Shown piece by piece: positions 10,599 to 22,904 of a stretch of 64,000 bases of DNA. This stretch comes from Hymenochaete sp. R1. Taxonomy: Eukaryota > Basidiomycota > Agaricomycetes > Hymenochaetales > Hymenochaetaceae. The stretch is taken from NCBI GenBank assembly GCA_019400425.1, contig JAFREE010000012.1:124001-188000 (forward strand), given 5' to 3'. How positions within the stretch are numbered: position 1 is the stretch's first letter; every line of letters starts with the position of its first letter. Position numbers and translations under genes: made by a program. Under the pieces are notes generated by a model. The model did no database searches, was not told the origin of the DNA, and worked only from the letters and a program-made list of their open reading frames with translations.

Positions 10599-11471
10599 GA
10601 AGTTGGATGATTTTGTTCTTAAAAGCCGTCGGCGTGCAAAAATAGCACTAGTGCTCAGCGTAGAGAGTGTCGAAGAAACGAAGAGTTGCACTGCTCAAGA
10701 CAATACTTTGGATACGAGCCATAGTCCCGAATGACTTTCTTATACGGATGGCTAGACGCTGACCATCACGTCTGCCGTACACACCCTAGAGCGGATCAAG
10801 TGTATATCTTCTGACAGCTTTATGTGCCTCCACAAGCAAGTTCCGGGGTATATACGGTACGATATCCGAGACCTATGCGACTTGAAAAGTATGTGGATTT
10901 GTAGGTGGCATGAAGATGGAAGTTTCATTTAAGCCAGGTGGATGTCCGAAGCATGTGAGGCTGATTGGATAATTGTCCGTTTGTCCAACGACCCTTGCAT
11001 CTCTTGACGTTTAAGCATATTCAGTTTGAGTGGAAGAGGCGAGTGCATGACGAAGATGGCGCGAGAGTTTCCTTTCAACATTAGATAAAAAATGACGAGG
11101 CATGCGTCGTGCTGGGTCGTAATTCGTGATTCAAAGAATCGAAGAAGCCAAGGGCTGCTTTTCGGCGGCTTCGAATCCGGAATGATGTCAATAAGTCTCG
11201 ATGTTGAAGACCGTATCTCCGAGAGGGGGAAGATGAAAGATAAGAGCTACTTAGCATTTTTTTGAGGGTCATCATACCGTAACAGTCCTGAGGGCACGAG
11301 TTCAAGTCGTTGGAAAGGGAGCCTGTTGAAAACCGCGTCGCGACGCGTACGATCGACACTGACAAATTGAGTTCGCCCTCGAAGTAAACACTCGTTACCC
11401 TTCACTCCTTCCTTCGGTATCCTGCACTCGATCGAGCTCTTTACAGCCCAGAACATTGGTCTAGACGTTTC
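10599..11471. other. Divergent promoter region, MFS transporter / PTH2
   Basis: About 870 bp separate the two divergent start codons. Minus-strand open frames at 11081-11456 have no recognisable domain and no convincing splice chain, so they are not called as a gene. No clear TATA element or repeat was seen. Confidence 0.45.
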
Positions 11472-12553
11472 ATGGATTGCCCTGGTATGTCCGTTGCACC
11501 TGGAAGTGAAAGGTGATTAACCAGCTCTCGGTTGGAATACCCAGTCACGGGTTACAGCGCTCTCGTCGCCGTTTCCCTGTCAATCGGATACCTAGCCGGG
11601 TCTTTGTGGAGAAAGCGAAAGTCAGAGAAAATTATCAAGGAAGAGGTCACGACTGGCCCTGCTAGGAAGACGGAAGAACATAAACCGAATAGCGAGTCGG
11701 ACTCTTCGGAGGAGATGTTTGATGAGGCACTTGGGACTGTGAAAGCTGGGCTAGTCGAGGAATGCAAACTAGTAAGTTCAGCATTTTCAAATACTTAGGA
11801 CAGGTCCGACAAATATGCTGCTCCTCGACTTATCGATGTTAAGGCGCTTGTTGTACGTTCCGACCTGGGCATGTCTTCTGGCAAGATAGCCGCACAGTGA
11901 GTAGTGTCGCAAATGCTTTCCCAACGTTTATATTGACTTGAGGGTGGAAACCGTAGATGCTCGTGAGTCTAGATTATGCTGCAATTACGAAATGAAAGTA
12001 TGGGCCGAACATGTCTCTCTGGATTGCATTGCATAGACACGCGACTCTGGCATGCTATAAAGCTCTGGCTAAGTCAAATCCGAAAGTAAGCACGTTTGCT
12101 TAAATTCTCATTACGGAAAATGGGTAAACGTTTACTAATAACTATTTCATTTCAGCTTTTAGACCGATGGGAAAGGACTGGGTAATTAATCGATATTTAA
12201 GTCCAAAGCGCCCGACTAACGAACGCCTCTAGGCAGAGTAAAGTTGCGTTGAAGGCTGGGAGTGAAGATGAATTGGAGACTTTGGGGGCCTTGGCCCGCA
12301 GTTTGAATCTGTGTGCGAGATCGATACATGACGCGTACGTTCTTATCATTTGCTGGCACAATTGGATTTAATTTTATATTATTATTTCTCAGCGGGCGGA
12401 CTCAGATTGCTGCAGGTTCGCGCACCGTACTCGGGATAGGGCCAGGCAAACGTTTCTTCCTCAGTCGTATTGTAATATTTTATTGATTAAACCTTTCTCA
12501 CAGGCCCGGCAAAGCTTGTAAACCAAGTCACTGGGAAGCTACGACTTCTATAA
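11472..12553 (+). CDS. PTH2: Peptidyl-tRNA hydrolase 2 (Bit1 family)
   Basis: Nine exons join in frame: 11472-11484, 11545-11771, 11844-11896, 11957-11962, 12037-12085, 12156-12181, 12233-12334, 12393-12445 and 12504-12553, giving 192 residues. An N-terminal hydrophobic segment (YSALVAVSLSIGYLAGSLW) followed by basic residues fits the membrane-anchored Pth2/Bit1 form, usually mitochondrial outer membrane. An acidic linker follows. The catalytic domain has LVVRSDLGMSSGKIAAQCSH, CYKAL, GQSKVALK, SIHDAGRTQIAAGSRTVLGI and GPGPAKLVNQVTGKLRLL. The enzyme hydrolyses peptidyl-tRNA released from stalled ribosomes. The Cys-Ser codons before the conserved His lie on a 6-nt exon. The last intron appears to be GC-AG (12446-12503), since that choice restores the family's IGPGP motif. 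The start was chosen because it gives MDCPVTGYSALVAV in frame. Confidence 0.94.
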
Positions 12554-12773
12554 TTTCGTGTGTGGAATGTAAGGAACGACGGGGCGTCGCTTATTGCTCG
12601 GGTAGCACGATATAAAACAAAGTTCCGGAAAACAAAATACAACACTATATTGGAGCAATGGCATCGTGGTCGGGAAGAAGAAATACAAGTAGTTAAATGG
12701 CAAGAGCGGATACAAATTGCATTGAAGGTAGTGTCACCCGCTGCAGAAGAGACGAGTGATGAAGCTAGCAGAA

Positions 12774-13192
12774 TTAACCAGTGCCAGAGGGTGTGCCAGA
12801 GCCGTCCAAAGCTTCTCCAAGAGCATGGCCTTCTGCTTTCTCCTTGGCTTCTTCAAAAATGCCACAGACAAGAAGCAAGATGACCATGAGAACGATAACA
12901 GTCAGGACGCCAATAATGACGAACATTGCTGGAGTGCCTTCTGAGCACACAAAGAGGACGGAAGCCAAGGAGGTCAAGAATACTTACGACGAAAGCGACG
13001 ACGGTTCTCTTTGGATGGCATTATAGTTGAGATTCTGAGGAGCTCGCTTCTCTTTCTGAAGATGCTTGAGCCATCTGAGGTCATGCGTTCCATGGGGTTG
13101 CTCTTCTCGATGTCGGTGGACTGAGGCTGACCGTTGTACCCAGATGGTTTGAAGCTGAGAGGATTGCCGGCGCTTGCGTTGGGAGTAGACAT
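12774..13192 (-). CDS. Small single-pass membrane protein, unknown
   Basis: Two exons, 12988-13192 and 12774-12940, separated by a 47-nt GT-AG intron, give 123 residues. The N-terminal 70 residues are polar and basic towards the membrane (FRKRSELLRI, then ENRRRFRQ). One strongly hydrophobic helix follows (MFVIIGVLTVIVLMVILLLVC), then a charged segment (EEAKEKAEG) and a Gly/Ser/Thr end. The positive cluster before the helix suggests the N-terminus faces the cytosol. There is no cleavable signal peptide. No family is recognised. It converges with PTH2 (220 bp apart) and is divergent from the UPF0658 gene. Confidence 0.7.
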
Positions 13193-13612
13193 GTTCAAGG
13201 AGTGTGAAAAGTAACGAGTGTGGGCGAAGGAGCGACTATTTTTTTTGGAAAAAGAAAGCAAGAGGCTGGGTGGATGCAGTTGAATGCAAGCGGGAAGGTG
13301 GAGGAAAGAAACTTAGAAAGAGATGAAGACGGCGAAAGGCCTCCGCACGAATTTGACTTGGCTTCCAAAATAGGGAATTTAGTGTCGATCAGTTTCACCC
13401 AGCCCAGCCCCAGACTCTGTCCGTGTCCGTGCCCGCCATCTCTTCTCCATTCGCCTCCAGCCGCCATCTTTTTCGCTCGCCGTTCCTTCCTTCTCTCCTT
13501 CTCGCAGTCGTCATCAGCAACACCCACATTCTTTATCTACAAAAGAATCGAGCCCATAAACGTCGCTGGTCGAACTTCACTTTCTTTTCCATCTCGCTAG
13601 TCTTCCGTTGCG

Positions 13613-15317
13613 ATGTTGGCTGCTCAGAGGAACACCTACTTAGCGAACAATTCCTCAACGCACCTTCCGCAGTACCCACCCCACAGAAGGGACTCCAGCA
13701 GTCTCGAGGATTTCAAACCCCCAGCAGAATACGATATAATTGACTCCTACTCTTCATCTACCGTGGCTCTGCCGAAGCAGACTTACACCGGAAATGTGCC
13801 TTATTCACCCACAACGGGCAGACAGGCTCCGACCTATCCCCCCTTCAACCAGAAACCCTCCTTTCAAAGCTCGTACGAGACTCATGTCGACTACGATGGT
13901 GGCACGGCTGAAGGAGATGCGGGTTACAACGCCTATGCAACGAAAGAAGTGGTAACGACCGAAAAGCGCAGCTGCCTCCAAACAGTAAGTTTTGTTACAT
14001 CGATCAGCCAGGGTTTCCCCCCGTCTTTTTCCTAACTTTGTACCAGATATTACCGGACTCAATAGCATGCCGCCTCTACGTTTTGGTCGTTCTCCTCGAG
14101 ACGATCATTGATATTGCCATTGAGGCAGAGCTACGGGCTCGTGTAGACGACTTCGGAGATCATGTCGAGTCAGATCTAAGATCTCAACGTCTTCCCGTTT
14201 ATTTGGCCATTTTTTCCGGTGCCCAGTGAGTGGAACGATGCCAACAATGCCGGCAAAAGGCTGACAAAAGTTTGTGAAGCTTGTTTCAGCTTGTCATGGC
14301 TGTTGATGCCGTGCACGCTCGTAACACTCTACAGTTCCTATTTTTGACGTGGGTCCGGCTTGGTTCGATAATGGTTGTCTGTACTAAACAATCTTGATTA
14401 GTATTTTTAATGCCCTATTCTTGATTTACGCCGTCATTCAAATCTTCGAAATCCGCAGTTCTCTTCCTCCAGACGACTCTGACGGGGGTGTATCAGACAT
14501 TCCGGTCAACGTTCTCACGACTATTATTCCTATCGTCATCTCCCTCGCCGAGATTGCTTACATCGCTCTTGGGTGGAAAATCTGGCGAGAATTCGGTTGG
14601 AAGGTCTACAAGCGGCTAGGCGCGGACCGGAGAATCAAGCGCATGTACGCGCAGTACCAAATCTTTATTGGAATCATGAAGTTCGATCTGTTTTTCTTTG
14701 CTGGATTCTGTGTCCAGTTGATTGCGCTCGTACTTCAGCAGCAGGATTGGGAATGGTATTTGACATGTGCCGCTCTTCCATTTTCGCTGCTCGTATTAGC
14801 CGACGGATGGCTGGCTGCGCGCTATGAGAATAAATGGATGATGATCAGCTTCATGTTTGGATGTGGAGGCGCGATGGTCTACTTCGTGTTTAAGGTCAGC
14901 GTGGTCTCCGGTGCGGCTTACATCCAAATTGTTTACTAATACATTGAACAGTTATTCCGGTTATATACTACTGGGGACGAAGTGAAAGCAGTATCAAAGA
15001 CACTAACGGTATTCGGTGAGTACTGTCCAGCATATGAAATTCATAAAAACTCATGGTGGTTGTGTAGCCGTCATCGCTATCATCCTGCTGCTTGTTACAG
15101 TGGTTGTTGCTTTCATCGTTATGCGCAACTTTGGGAATGGTCTCAAGTCAAAGAGTACGTGCATTTAAAATATCCAGTATCTACCTTCCTAACATCATCG
15201 TCAGTGTCCAAACCTACACGATCAGGCTCGTTAAAGCGGAAGGGGACGACCGCTACGCATATCCGTAACCAGTCTTACCCTATGTCAAGCAATCCAAATA
15301 GGATGAGCATTGATTGA
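13613..15317 (+). CDS. UPF0658-type Golgi membrane protein
   Basis: Seven exons join in frame: 13613-13984, 14047-14225, 14280-14348, 14402-14894, 14952-15015, 15068-15154 and 15205-15317, giving 458 residues. The first 125 residues are polar, rich in Ser, Tyr and Pro. Several membrane helices follow, including RLYVLVVLLETIIDIAI, LFQLVMAVDAVHARNTLQFL, IFNALFLIYAVIQIFEI, VLTTIIPIVISLAEIAYIAL, an aromatic LFFFAGFCVQLIAL, and a final VIAIILLLVTVVVAFIVM. The segment LQFLFLTIFNALFLIYAVIQI and the basic loop between helices resemble the fungal UPF0658 family, placed in the Golgi in fission yeast. The molecular role is unknown. The short C-terminal tail is basic and Ser-rich. Confidence 0.82.
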
Positions 15318-16484
15318 GATTGTTTGCGGTAGCGCACACCAACTTCGACATCTGTAGGTATAGCATGTGTTCTTTCATTCTCCCCATCCCCTCCTTCATT
15401 CCCATCTATCCTTACCGATCTAGTTCTCAGTACCTACATCATTCAATCTGAATGGACTTCTTTTCTTCTTTCTTTCTGAAGTCGACAGTTCTTCGATGTC
15501 GATGTAAATTGTTACCAATATCTGCATCCGTAACCCCCTTCCCCTTTTCCCATTTTTCGAACCGTAAACATAAACATACATTATAAAGTTTCGTTTTCCT
15601 TCTCCGGCTTTTTTTCGTACGCGTACGATTGACCCTCTCTTCTGCCTCTGCTTCCTTCCCCCCCTTTCGTCATCATCCTCACCCCGTGGTTGCGAGGCTG
15701 TGCGTGTTATAAGAAGATCGTATACATCCCGCTCAAGTATCTCTTGGGTCTACGAAGCGGGGTGCATTCGCAGCAGTTCTGTTTGTCTTTGCGGCAGGCG
15801 CTTGCGCCCGCAGTCTTTTGCATCGCTTTCGGCAGATGATGGCTGTCGATTACACACTTCTTGTCACTCCAATCGTCCGTACCGTATCATACTACCATAC
15901 CTTCTCTTTCTCAACCCCTTTTCTCGAGCGCGCCTATGAAGTGCCTGGTGTAATTCTAAGCGCGGACGAATGCCGAAATGCATCTGCTCCCCTATTGTGG
16001 ATAATCATTCTTTCGATACAGAGACAAGTGTGAATGGTGAACGTGTTCAATGTAGACTCGAGTCGACATCGACAATATGTCTGTTGCCACGTATACGACA
16101 CGCCGGAATTTCGCCTGTATGATTTCGCCAGGCGATACAACGGCGCCGAGATCAAGGGTTCTCAGGGTGTTTCTGGTGATTCCTGCTCGGCCACAATGTC
16201 AACGTATCGAGAAGTCAAAAACGAGTAAGCGAGCTCGATAATCTAGACCCTAGACCGCCAAGGAGAATCATTCAATGAGGAAGGTCTAGAATATTGCGGC
16301 GAGATGAGTATTCTACTTGTGTGATTTGCTATTAGTATGATGATGATATACAAGGAAAAGAAAGCGTATACGTGCATAAAGTTGCAATGAAGTGCTGTAG
16401 ACTTATAATGAATGGGGATAATTTATAAAATAAGCCCGAACGAGATCTCTGACTTTCCGACTTTCCAGACCAGACTCAGCAACG
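15318..16484. other. Intergenic, convergent 3' flanks
   Basis: About 1.17 kb lies between the stops of two convergent genes. The first part is rich in T and C (likely 3' UTR and transcript ends of the UPF0658 gene). Small open frames near 15700-16230 have no recognisable content. Nothing else is supported. Confidence 0.5.
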
Positions 16485-19455
16485 TTAGGCCAACTCCAAC
16501 TCGAGACTGGGCGTCAAATCAGAATGGACCACTGATTTCACGTTAACGCGTATTCTCGTTCCAGGCTCAAACGACTCCATCGATGAAAGGGGCAGATACG
16601 CTCGAAGGCCCAGGCTCGGGAGCGAAACGTCCTGGTACTGCTCCCACCGAAGCATATTATTCGTCGGAACCGTCGCGATGATGCCCTCTATGTTCCGCAA
16701 CGGGTTACACGAGCCGCCTGCTCCGCTTGCCGAGGCTGAGGCCGTGTTCATGTAGCGCTTGATAAATTCGTGTGTCCAGTACCTTCCATGCGCCTTCCGT
16801 GCGGTCTTGACGGCCGCCGCGTTCGAGGCGAGTTCGTCCATGATCTTCCGCATGACTGTCTCGCCGATGACGGGACGCTTCGAGCTTGCGCCTGGGAGCA
16901 ATGCCCCCTTTATTTGCCAGTGCATGAACATGTCGTCCGCGCGTCGAAGAGGCGACGTGATTCGCGTGTAACCCTCTCCTTCGGGGACGCCCATCATCCA
17001 ATGCATAGCAGGCTTCATTGTCAACTCGCTTGCTTTCAGCACAATACCTTCCTTTGCGAAAATATCCATGCCGACGTAGCCGTGCTCATCTCGTTGCGCG
17101 AGCATACGAGAAAGTTGCTGATCATTGTCGAATGTTGGGCCCGCCATCATCCGCCGAATCCCAGGAAGGTTGTGGTCCAAGCAAAAAAGAGACGCAACTC
17201 GAGCAGCCGTCTTCATGCACTCGCCGACGAGAGAACGCGCCCCGATCTCGAAGTGTTGGCCCTCAGCGATTTCGAATCGAAGCCGGGGAAACCCACGGTA
17301 AATTATTGGGTGTGTTGGGTTCGCGGAGCTTTCAAGGACAGGCCTATCAAGGAATCTGACCTCGGTTGCTGGCGTGCCAATGAAGAAAGTGTTATGACGA
17401 AGTCGTTCAGCCATGATACGCCTTGACATCTCGTAACCTAACTTTAAAGAATCCAGATGCTCCCGCATGCGTGATATGTCTCGTTCTTCGGGCGGTGACA
17501 ATTCCTCCGGAGTCCTTTCGAAAGGCGTATGGACGAAACTGCTGGTATCTATACCCAAAACGTGGTTGAGGTCATCGTAGCTGACTTTCAGCACATTCCG
17601 GACCCGCCCTACCCTGACTTTATAATCCGCTATTTTGCCGTGCGAATCGATCTTTGCGCTGAATGTCAAGACATTCTGACCGTGATTTTGCACGTCCTTG
17701 CGCCCCATGTCAGCCAGCCGACCAACGTCATGAGGTAGCATTGGGATCGATTTATGGGCAAAGTAAGCACTCTCCGAGCGTTTCTGTATTTCCCGTGAAA
17801 GTGGGTGCGTGATTGGAACGATAGCTGTGGGATCTGCGACATGAATATGCAACCATATCGAGTCCACCTCGTTTTCAACCTTTTCTATTGATATACCGTC
17901 GTCCAATTCCTCGGCAATGGTATCGTCAATGACGAAAACTGGAGTATCGCCAAAGTCATGACGGACGCTTTCGTGGGCATCTTGAGTCAAAAGTCCGGGA
18001 GTAGTGGTTCCAATGGGTGATTCGGGGGATGTCGAGTGCGTGGTCGGCAAATTGGCTGCATCCATGGGAAGGTGCAAATGTCTCGACTTTGACTGAATAT
18101 CCTCCCAAGGAGTCCAAACTCCGATTTCACGCAAAAATTTCAATGCGACATAGTTGGATATGGCTTCGTCGTAGCGGTAAGTGTCTTTGATAATAGCAGG
18201 GACGTATGAATCGAATGGATCTTCCTGAATTTTCCGACCATGGTTGATGACTGCCAATTTGAGGAACTCGATTATTGTTTGCTCTTCCTTAGTGAATTTC
18301 ATCTCAGTCAATTCTTCTTCGATTGAAGCTGATTCACCCTCGGACTCCTCAGTAACCTTGCGCGTCCGGTCGATAAGTATTCGCGCCTTCTCTTGAAAGT
18401 TTTTGATCATTGGACGCTTGTCCTTGACCCAGTTCCCGATCGCTTTGTATGTCTGGAGTTGCTTGAAAGGCCGGATATCAAACGTGTGCACGAATCGATG
18501 TCGACTAGGGTGACAAACGAACTCGTCCGATCGGCTCATTAGTTGTTTATGGATGGCGTACAAGGTGACGACAGGTACATTAGGCGTTGCATCTAGCATT
18601 CGCGCCACCTGCATTGTAGTCACCTTGCCCCACTCTTCCGGAGAACGAGCTCGCATCCTTGGATACACGTCCCGAATGACGCGTCCGAACCGGAACTGCT
18701 CCCTCTCAACGATGCGTTCAAACTCCTTGATCATTTGAATGACGCGAAGTCGAGCTGCAAGCTGGTGCTCATTTGCGTGCAATTCCTCGGTGCCACAACG
18801 GCGAATGAGATTAGCGTCGACGAAGTTTGGGATGGCGAACATTACATCTGATGAGCGTAGGGCACAAACGTCTCCACGGCCTTGTATGCCCAATGTATTG
18901 TAGCTTGGATTGCATTTTGCGTCTCCGAGAACGACACCAGTTAGAACGTCCGCGTTTCTGAGCAAAAGTGCACATTTACTTAAACGGTCAAACTTATATC
19001 ACAGTAAATATTCGTACATACCTTCGCACTTCATAATATGTACCTGGCTGCAATGGACTGGAAGAGCCCTCCAGAAAATCCTCCGCTGACAGATTCTCGA
19101 TATCATGACCCTGGAATGCACTCCGCTTCTGCAGCTGCTGCTTCGGCATCATAGCCTGGCTCTGCTTGCGACTCAGCATTTCTTGCCTGAGCCTCACAGA
19201 CTCATCTTTTCTGCCATTTGTATGCCTCCATTCCGGATTATTTGATTGCTTCATTCCCAACAAAAGATGTCTCGTCGTGTTGTTAATCTTCCGAAGGTCT
19301 TTTGAGTCCGGACGTGAGGGTCTGGCGTTCACTCGGGATGTCAAATTGGCAAAATCGGGCCTCGCAGCGGCAGAAGACGACGACGCATGACGCGCTTGGG
19401 AGATCGACACTTCATTGGCATTGATACTTGCACGACGCAGGGAGGAAGTGAGCAT
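16485..19455 (-). CDS. DSS1: RNB-domain exoribonuclease, probably mitochondrial (Dss1-like)
   Basis: Two exons, 19022-19455 and 16485-18957, give 968 residues, typical of Dss1. The N-terminus (MLTSSLRRASINANEV, then a Ser/Ala-rich stretch) is basic and hydroxylated without acidic residues, as in mitochondrial presequences. The RNB catalytic signature sits near residue 490: VFVIDDTIAEELDDGISIE, with the first Asp and the closing Asp pair present and Glu at the position that is Asp in RNase II. My recollection is that the fungal mitochondrial branch shares this Glu. Further RNB landmarks are HIHVADPTA, YFAHKSIPMLP and the SPLRRADDMFMHWQIKGALL block. In yeast the enzyme pairs with the Suv3 helicase as the mitochondrial degradosome, degrading RNA 3' to 5'. 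It shares a 209-bp divergent promoter with BET1. The large second exon is intronless, unlike its neighbours. Confidence 0.88.
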
Positions 19456-19664
19456 GACGGAGAAGAGAGAAGAAGGGAAAGGTCAAGAAGCTCTGCACAA
19501 AGTCAAAGCGCGGAGGAAAGAAAAGACGGAAACGTCGATCACGGAGATAAAAACAAGAATAAACACGTCACTGTCACTAGGGCCTTTTGGCCCGAAGCAG
19601 CAGTTGCAGCGTAGCACCATCCGTTCACACCCAACCATGACTTTGTCTTTCTGAAACCATCGTC
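19456..19664. promoter_or_regulatory. Shared divergent promoter, RNB exoribonuclease / BET1
   Basis: Only 209 bp separate the two start codons. A perfect short inverted repeat (GGGCC-TTTT-GGCCC) lies near 19580 and could form a small hairpin or a dyad site. That it is regulatory is inference from position. Confidence 0.4.
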
Positions 19665-20229
19665 ATGTCCCAGAGGTATGCAACTCACCATTCTACCAAC
19701 ACCCATGACTCAAATTCACGCCACCATCCTAGGTACTCGATAAACAATCTACGAGATCGTTCAGCACTCACCTCGTCCTCCAATTCCAATGGCAACTATT
19801 CATCTCCCTACCTTGGTCAATCCTACTCAAACCGCACGGCTGACGAGCTTGAGGCCCAGAATGACGAAGAAATAGATGGACTCAGTGCTAAAGTGAAAAT
19901 GCTCAAAGATGTTCGTCTCTTGATTATGTATTTGGTCGAAGAATCATTTAACAGCCTTTTCCCTCAGATCAGTCTTGGTATAGGAAATGAGATTAGGGAG
20001 TCGACAACGTTGGCCGAAGCTATGGTAAGCTGCAAGTATTGTATTGTAAAGTCTCAATCTAATATCGTTTCAGAACGATGCATTCGAAGAAACCTCTGGT
20101 ATACTCAAGGGTACTTTTCGACGCATGAACAGCATGTCTCAACGCCAGGGCTGCCGGTGGCTCTGGTATATTATTTTCCTAATAATTGTGTTTTGGTTTT
20201 TCCTTGTCGTGTGGTGGTTTCGGAGATAA
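19665..20229 (+). CDS. BET1: Bet1-like ER-Golgi SNARE
   Basis: Four exons, 19665-19675, 19733-19910, 19968-20024 and 20074-20229, join in frame to give 133 residues, the normal size of Bet1. The N-terminus is Ser/Asn/Tyr-rich. The SNARE motif runs from LEAQNDEEIDGLSAKVKMLKD through GIGNEIRESTTLAEAM and NDAFEETSGILKGTFRRMN, with heptad hydrophobics and a central Gly-Ile-Gly-Asn around the zero layer. A C-terminal tail anchor follows (WYIIFLIIVFWFFLVVWWF). Bet1 is a Qc-SNARE for COPII vesicle fusion with the Golgi. The first coding exon is 11 nt, so the start ATG is far from the rest of the reading frame. Confidence 0.93.
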
Positions 20230-20436
20230 TGCATTCTTTCTGCAATACCTGCATTGCCAGTTCGTCCGATTCAGAACGTAACCAACTCGAAAAGTATAAG
20301 AGACCTTAATGTTCCGTCATTACGAAAAAGATCAATTATCAAGATAGAAAGGAAAGATGCGCAAGAATAGGTAAAAATGATAAGAATAATCAAGCAAACG
20401 AAAAATGCGTTTGATCAAAAAATGTATGATGCGGTG

Positions 20437-22601
20437 TCATAACGTTTCACCCAGTTGACTCCGAGAAATTTCCCAGATCATGCGTTGACGAAGATAAGGC
20501 ATATCCTTTTGCGTGAAGGGAAAGTCTTCCTCGCCTCTTGAGATAAATTCGAGCGTCTGACAAGTAAAAACGCCGCAGTCGTAGTTGTTCTCTTGTTCCG
20601 GATACGTTTCCATGCATCGGTCTTGCCATCCCGTGAAATCGAACGGCTTGCCTTTTTTTGTCGTATGTTCTTCATTGAGATAGGTTCGCAAGGCCTGAAT
20701 GAGAGCTATTAACATGAAAGTAATATACCAAGACCAATGGACAACAAACCTTGTAGACATTAGCCCTATACATACCCATGCTATCGTACGCTTCTATCCG
20801 CTTCTTTGCAAAGTTAATTGCAGCAGAAGTCCAGTGCGCATTGCCATGGTTTATTGGAATGATAATGACATCGAAGGAGAAGATATCCATCTTCTTCGTC
20901 CACCGCGCCAGCCGCCCTCCAACGTAACCCGACTTGGAGTACTTCTCCCAAAAGAATGAAGAGAAGTAGTGTACCTTAAGAGCTTTCCCTGCCTGCATGT
21001 TTTCCTTCGAAGCGAGAGCTTTTGAAGCCTTCTCCAAAATAAGCTGTCCGTAGAAGTTGATAATTTCGTCGTTCAGCCATTGACAGGGCTCTAGTCGTGC
21101 AATGTCTTGGTCGCGAACTTCCTCTTTCCCGGCTTTCGCGACGATACCTTTTTTACGCCTAGCTTTCTCGACTTCTTGTGCTGCTTCCGGAGGCAGAGAA
21201 GACGGAATGCGCCGACGTTTGGCCTTCAGACGTTTCTGTGCAGCTTCCTGCTTAGCTTTTGACATGGCCTGCAATTGGTCTAACGATGGCGTGTACGGTC
21301 CCAGAGGTTTTGGACTATATGCTGGAAGTCAGATTTTCGAGTTATTTCAATGGAAAGAGAACCAACCTCTGCATAGACCGTTTCGCCTTCTCAAGCGCCT
21401 TTCTATAGTAGTCAATCTTACAGACTGTGAGTTCATGAAGACCTAAAAAGAAAATGTTTTGCATACCTCTTCATCTACTTCGATAGAAAATGATTGCTTC
21501 TCAAGAGCTTGATCTTAGAAATAATGAGTGAACTTGATAGCGTTATAAGTGCATAAAAAGACATACCTTTTGCAGTCGACTTCTTGACTTCTGTCAACCG
21601 GCGACGGTATTCGGCATATCCTAATAGATATTAAAACATACATAAAGACCGGCAAGCAACTTGACGAACCTCGGAAAGTCTCGAAGTTTGCACTGTAGCC
21701 TATAGGATTTTCTTCTCAATAAATTATGCAGGAGCAAATATATTGATAAATATACGTACCATTTGCTCTCGACGCTTCATATAACTGTTTCTCAAGTTCT
21801 TGCTTAACTTTGACTTTATGCTAGAAACATATATCAGAAAGAATATATTTTAAAAAAGCGCAGATACATACATCATGACCGAAGATATGTTCTCTTGGCT
21901 TGTATTTCTTCCTAACGCCATCGGAAAGCGGGCCAGAACGGCGAGCCAGCATCTTCGCCAATGCCTGATCAGAGGAACCAGAAGGTCCCGCCACAGATGC
22001 TCTGAGCTGCGGTATGCTCATATGTTTAGATAACCCCTGCATCCTTGACGAATGCGGAGAAGGCATTGAAGTGAAGGTCAGGGAAGATGGCGCATGGTAA
22101 TACTGAGGAGTTGAGGACGAGGACGATGCGTGAAGATTTGTCGGAGTGAGGTTGTTTGTTCTCGGAGGCGGAGGCAGCGAAGTATGCGACGAAGTAGAGT
22201 TTTCCCCGTCTGACGTTGTCGGTTTTTGTCCCGAATATTTTCGTATCCTTGCATGCCCATTTTGAGGCTGATTCTGTGTTGGGAGAGTCTCCTCGTCGCC
22301 ATCTATTTTGTGTTTTCAGTAAATCAAGACGCGTCAATGGCTCTTCCTTCAGACTATAACGAAGACACGAACCAGGAAACGTCGACGAAGCCTTCCACGC
22401 ACGGGCCACCGCTTCAGATACCCATCCAAATGTATCCGTCAGCAGCTCTATCCAACGACTGCTCAGGCTGCGCTGAAGAGCAGATTCAGAGTTGGACCCA
22501 GCAGACATGCGTCTTTGCGACTTTGCAGGGCGAGTCGAGTTCGTGGACCTGTGCTCTTGGTCTGTCCGTTTTCGTTTGACTGGAGCGGTGGTCAAGGACA
22601 T
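20437..22601 (-). CDS. ULP1: Ulp1-type SUMO protease (peptidase C48)
   Basis: A multi-exon gene running from the ATG at 22601 (MSLTTAPVKRKRT) to a TGA at 20437. The N-terminal half is basic, Ser/Pro-rich and probably disordered (nuclear localisation-like KRKR near the start), with a second block around 21821-22066 (GPLSDGVRKKYKPREHIFG). A Lys/Arg-rich coiled segment (KAKQEAAQKRLKAKRRR) leads into the catalytic domain: CQWLNDEIINFYGQLI, VHYFSSFFWEKY, DVIIIPINHGNAHWTSAAI with the catalytic His, IEAYDSMG with the Asp, and EQENNYDCGVFTCQTLEFI with the nucleophile Cys. All catalytic residues are present. The enzyme matures SUMO and removes it from targets, usually at nuclear pores. Middle exons were not all joined base by base. 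Confidence 0.9.
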
Positions 22602-22904
22602 ATGGCGAGTGTGAATGAAGGAACCACGGCGTGTGTTGTTGTGTTGATGAATTATGTGTGCACACTGCACTACAATTTGCGAGCGATTCCGCCGGAGATG
22701 TTGAGAGTGTGGCCACAGACGGCGAGCAGGCGAGCGAGCATTTCTCGGAACGGCGGTGAGGCTAACGCTAACCAAGATGCATTACGTAATCAGTTATTCC
22801 GCCCCGTTTTGACTTCTACTTATCTTGTGTTACAATACAAAAGCAATATTCTACAAAATTACCCTAAGACTGGATAAAAACAAACAAAACCATCATCATA
22901 TCTC

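Noticed and set aside
11081..11456. Two overlapping minus-strand frames between MFS and PTH2
   Set aside because: Neither shows a known domain; joins by splice sites give no sensible protein.
12455..12503. GT-AG version of the last PTH2 intron
   Set aside because: It keeps the frame but inserts residues inside the conserved IGPGP motif; kept as a possible isoform, not the main model.
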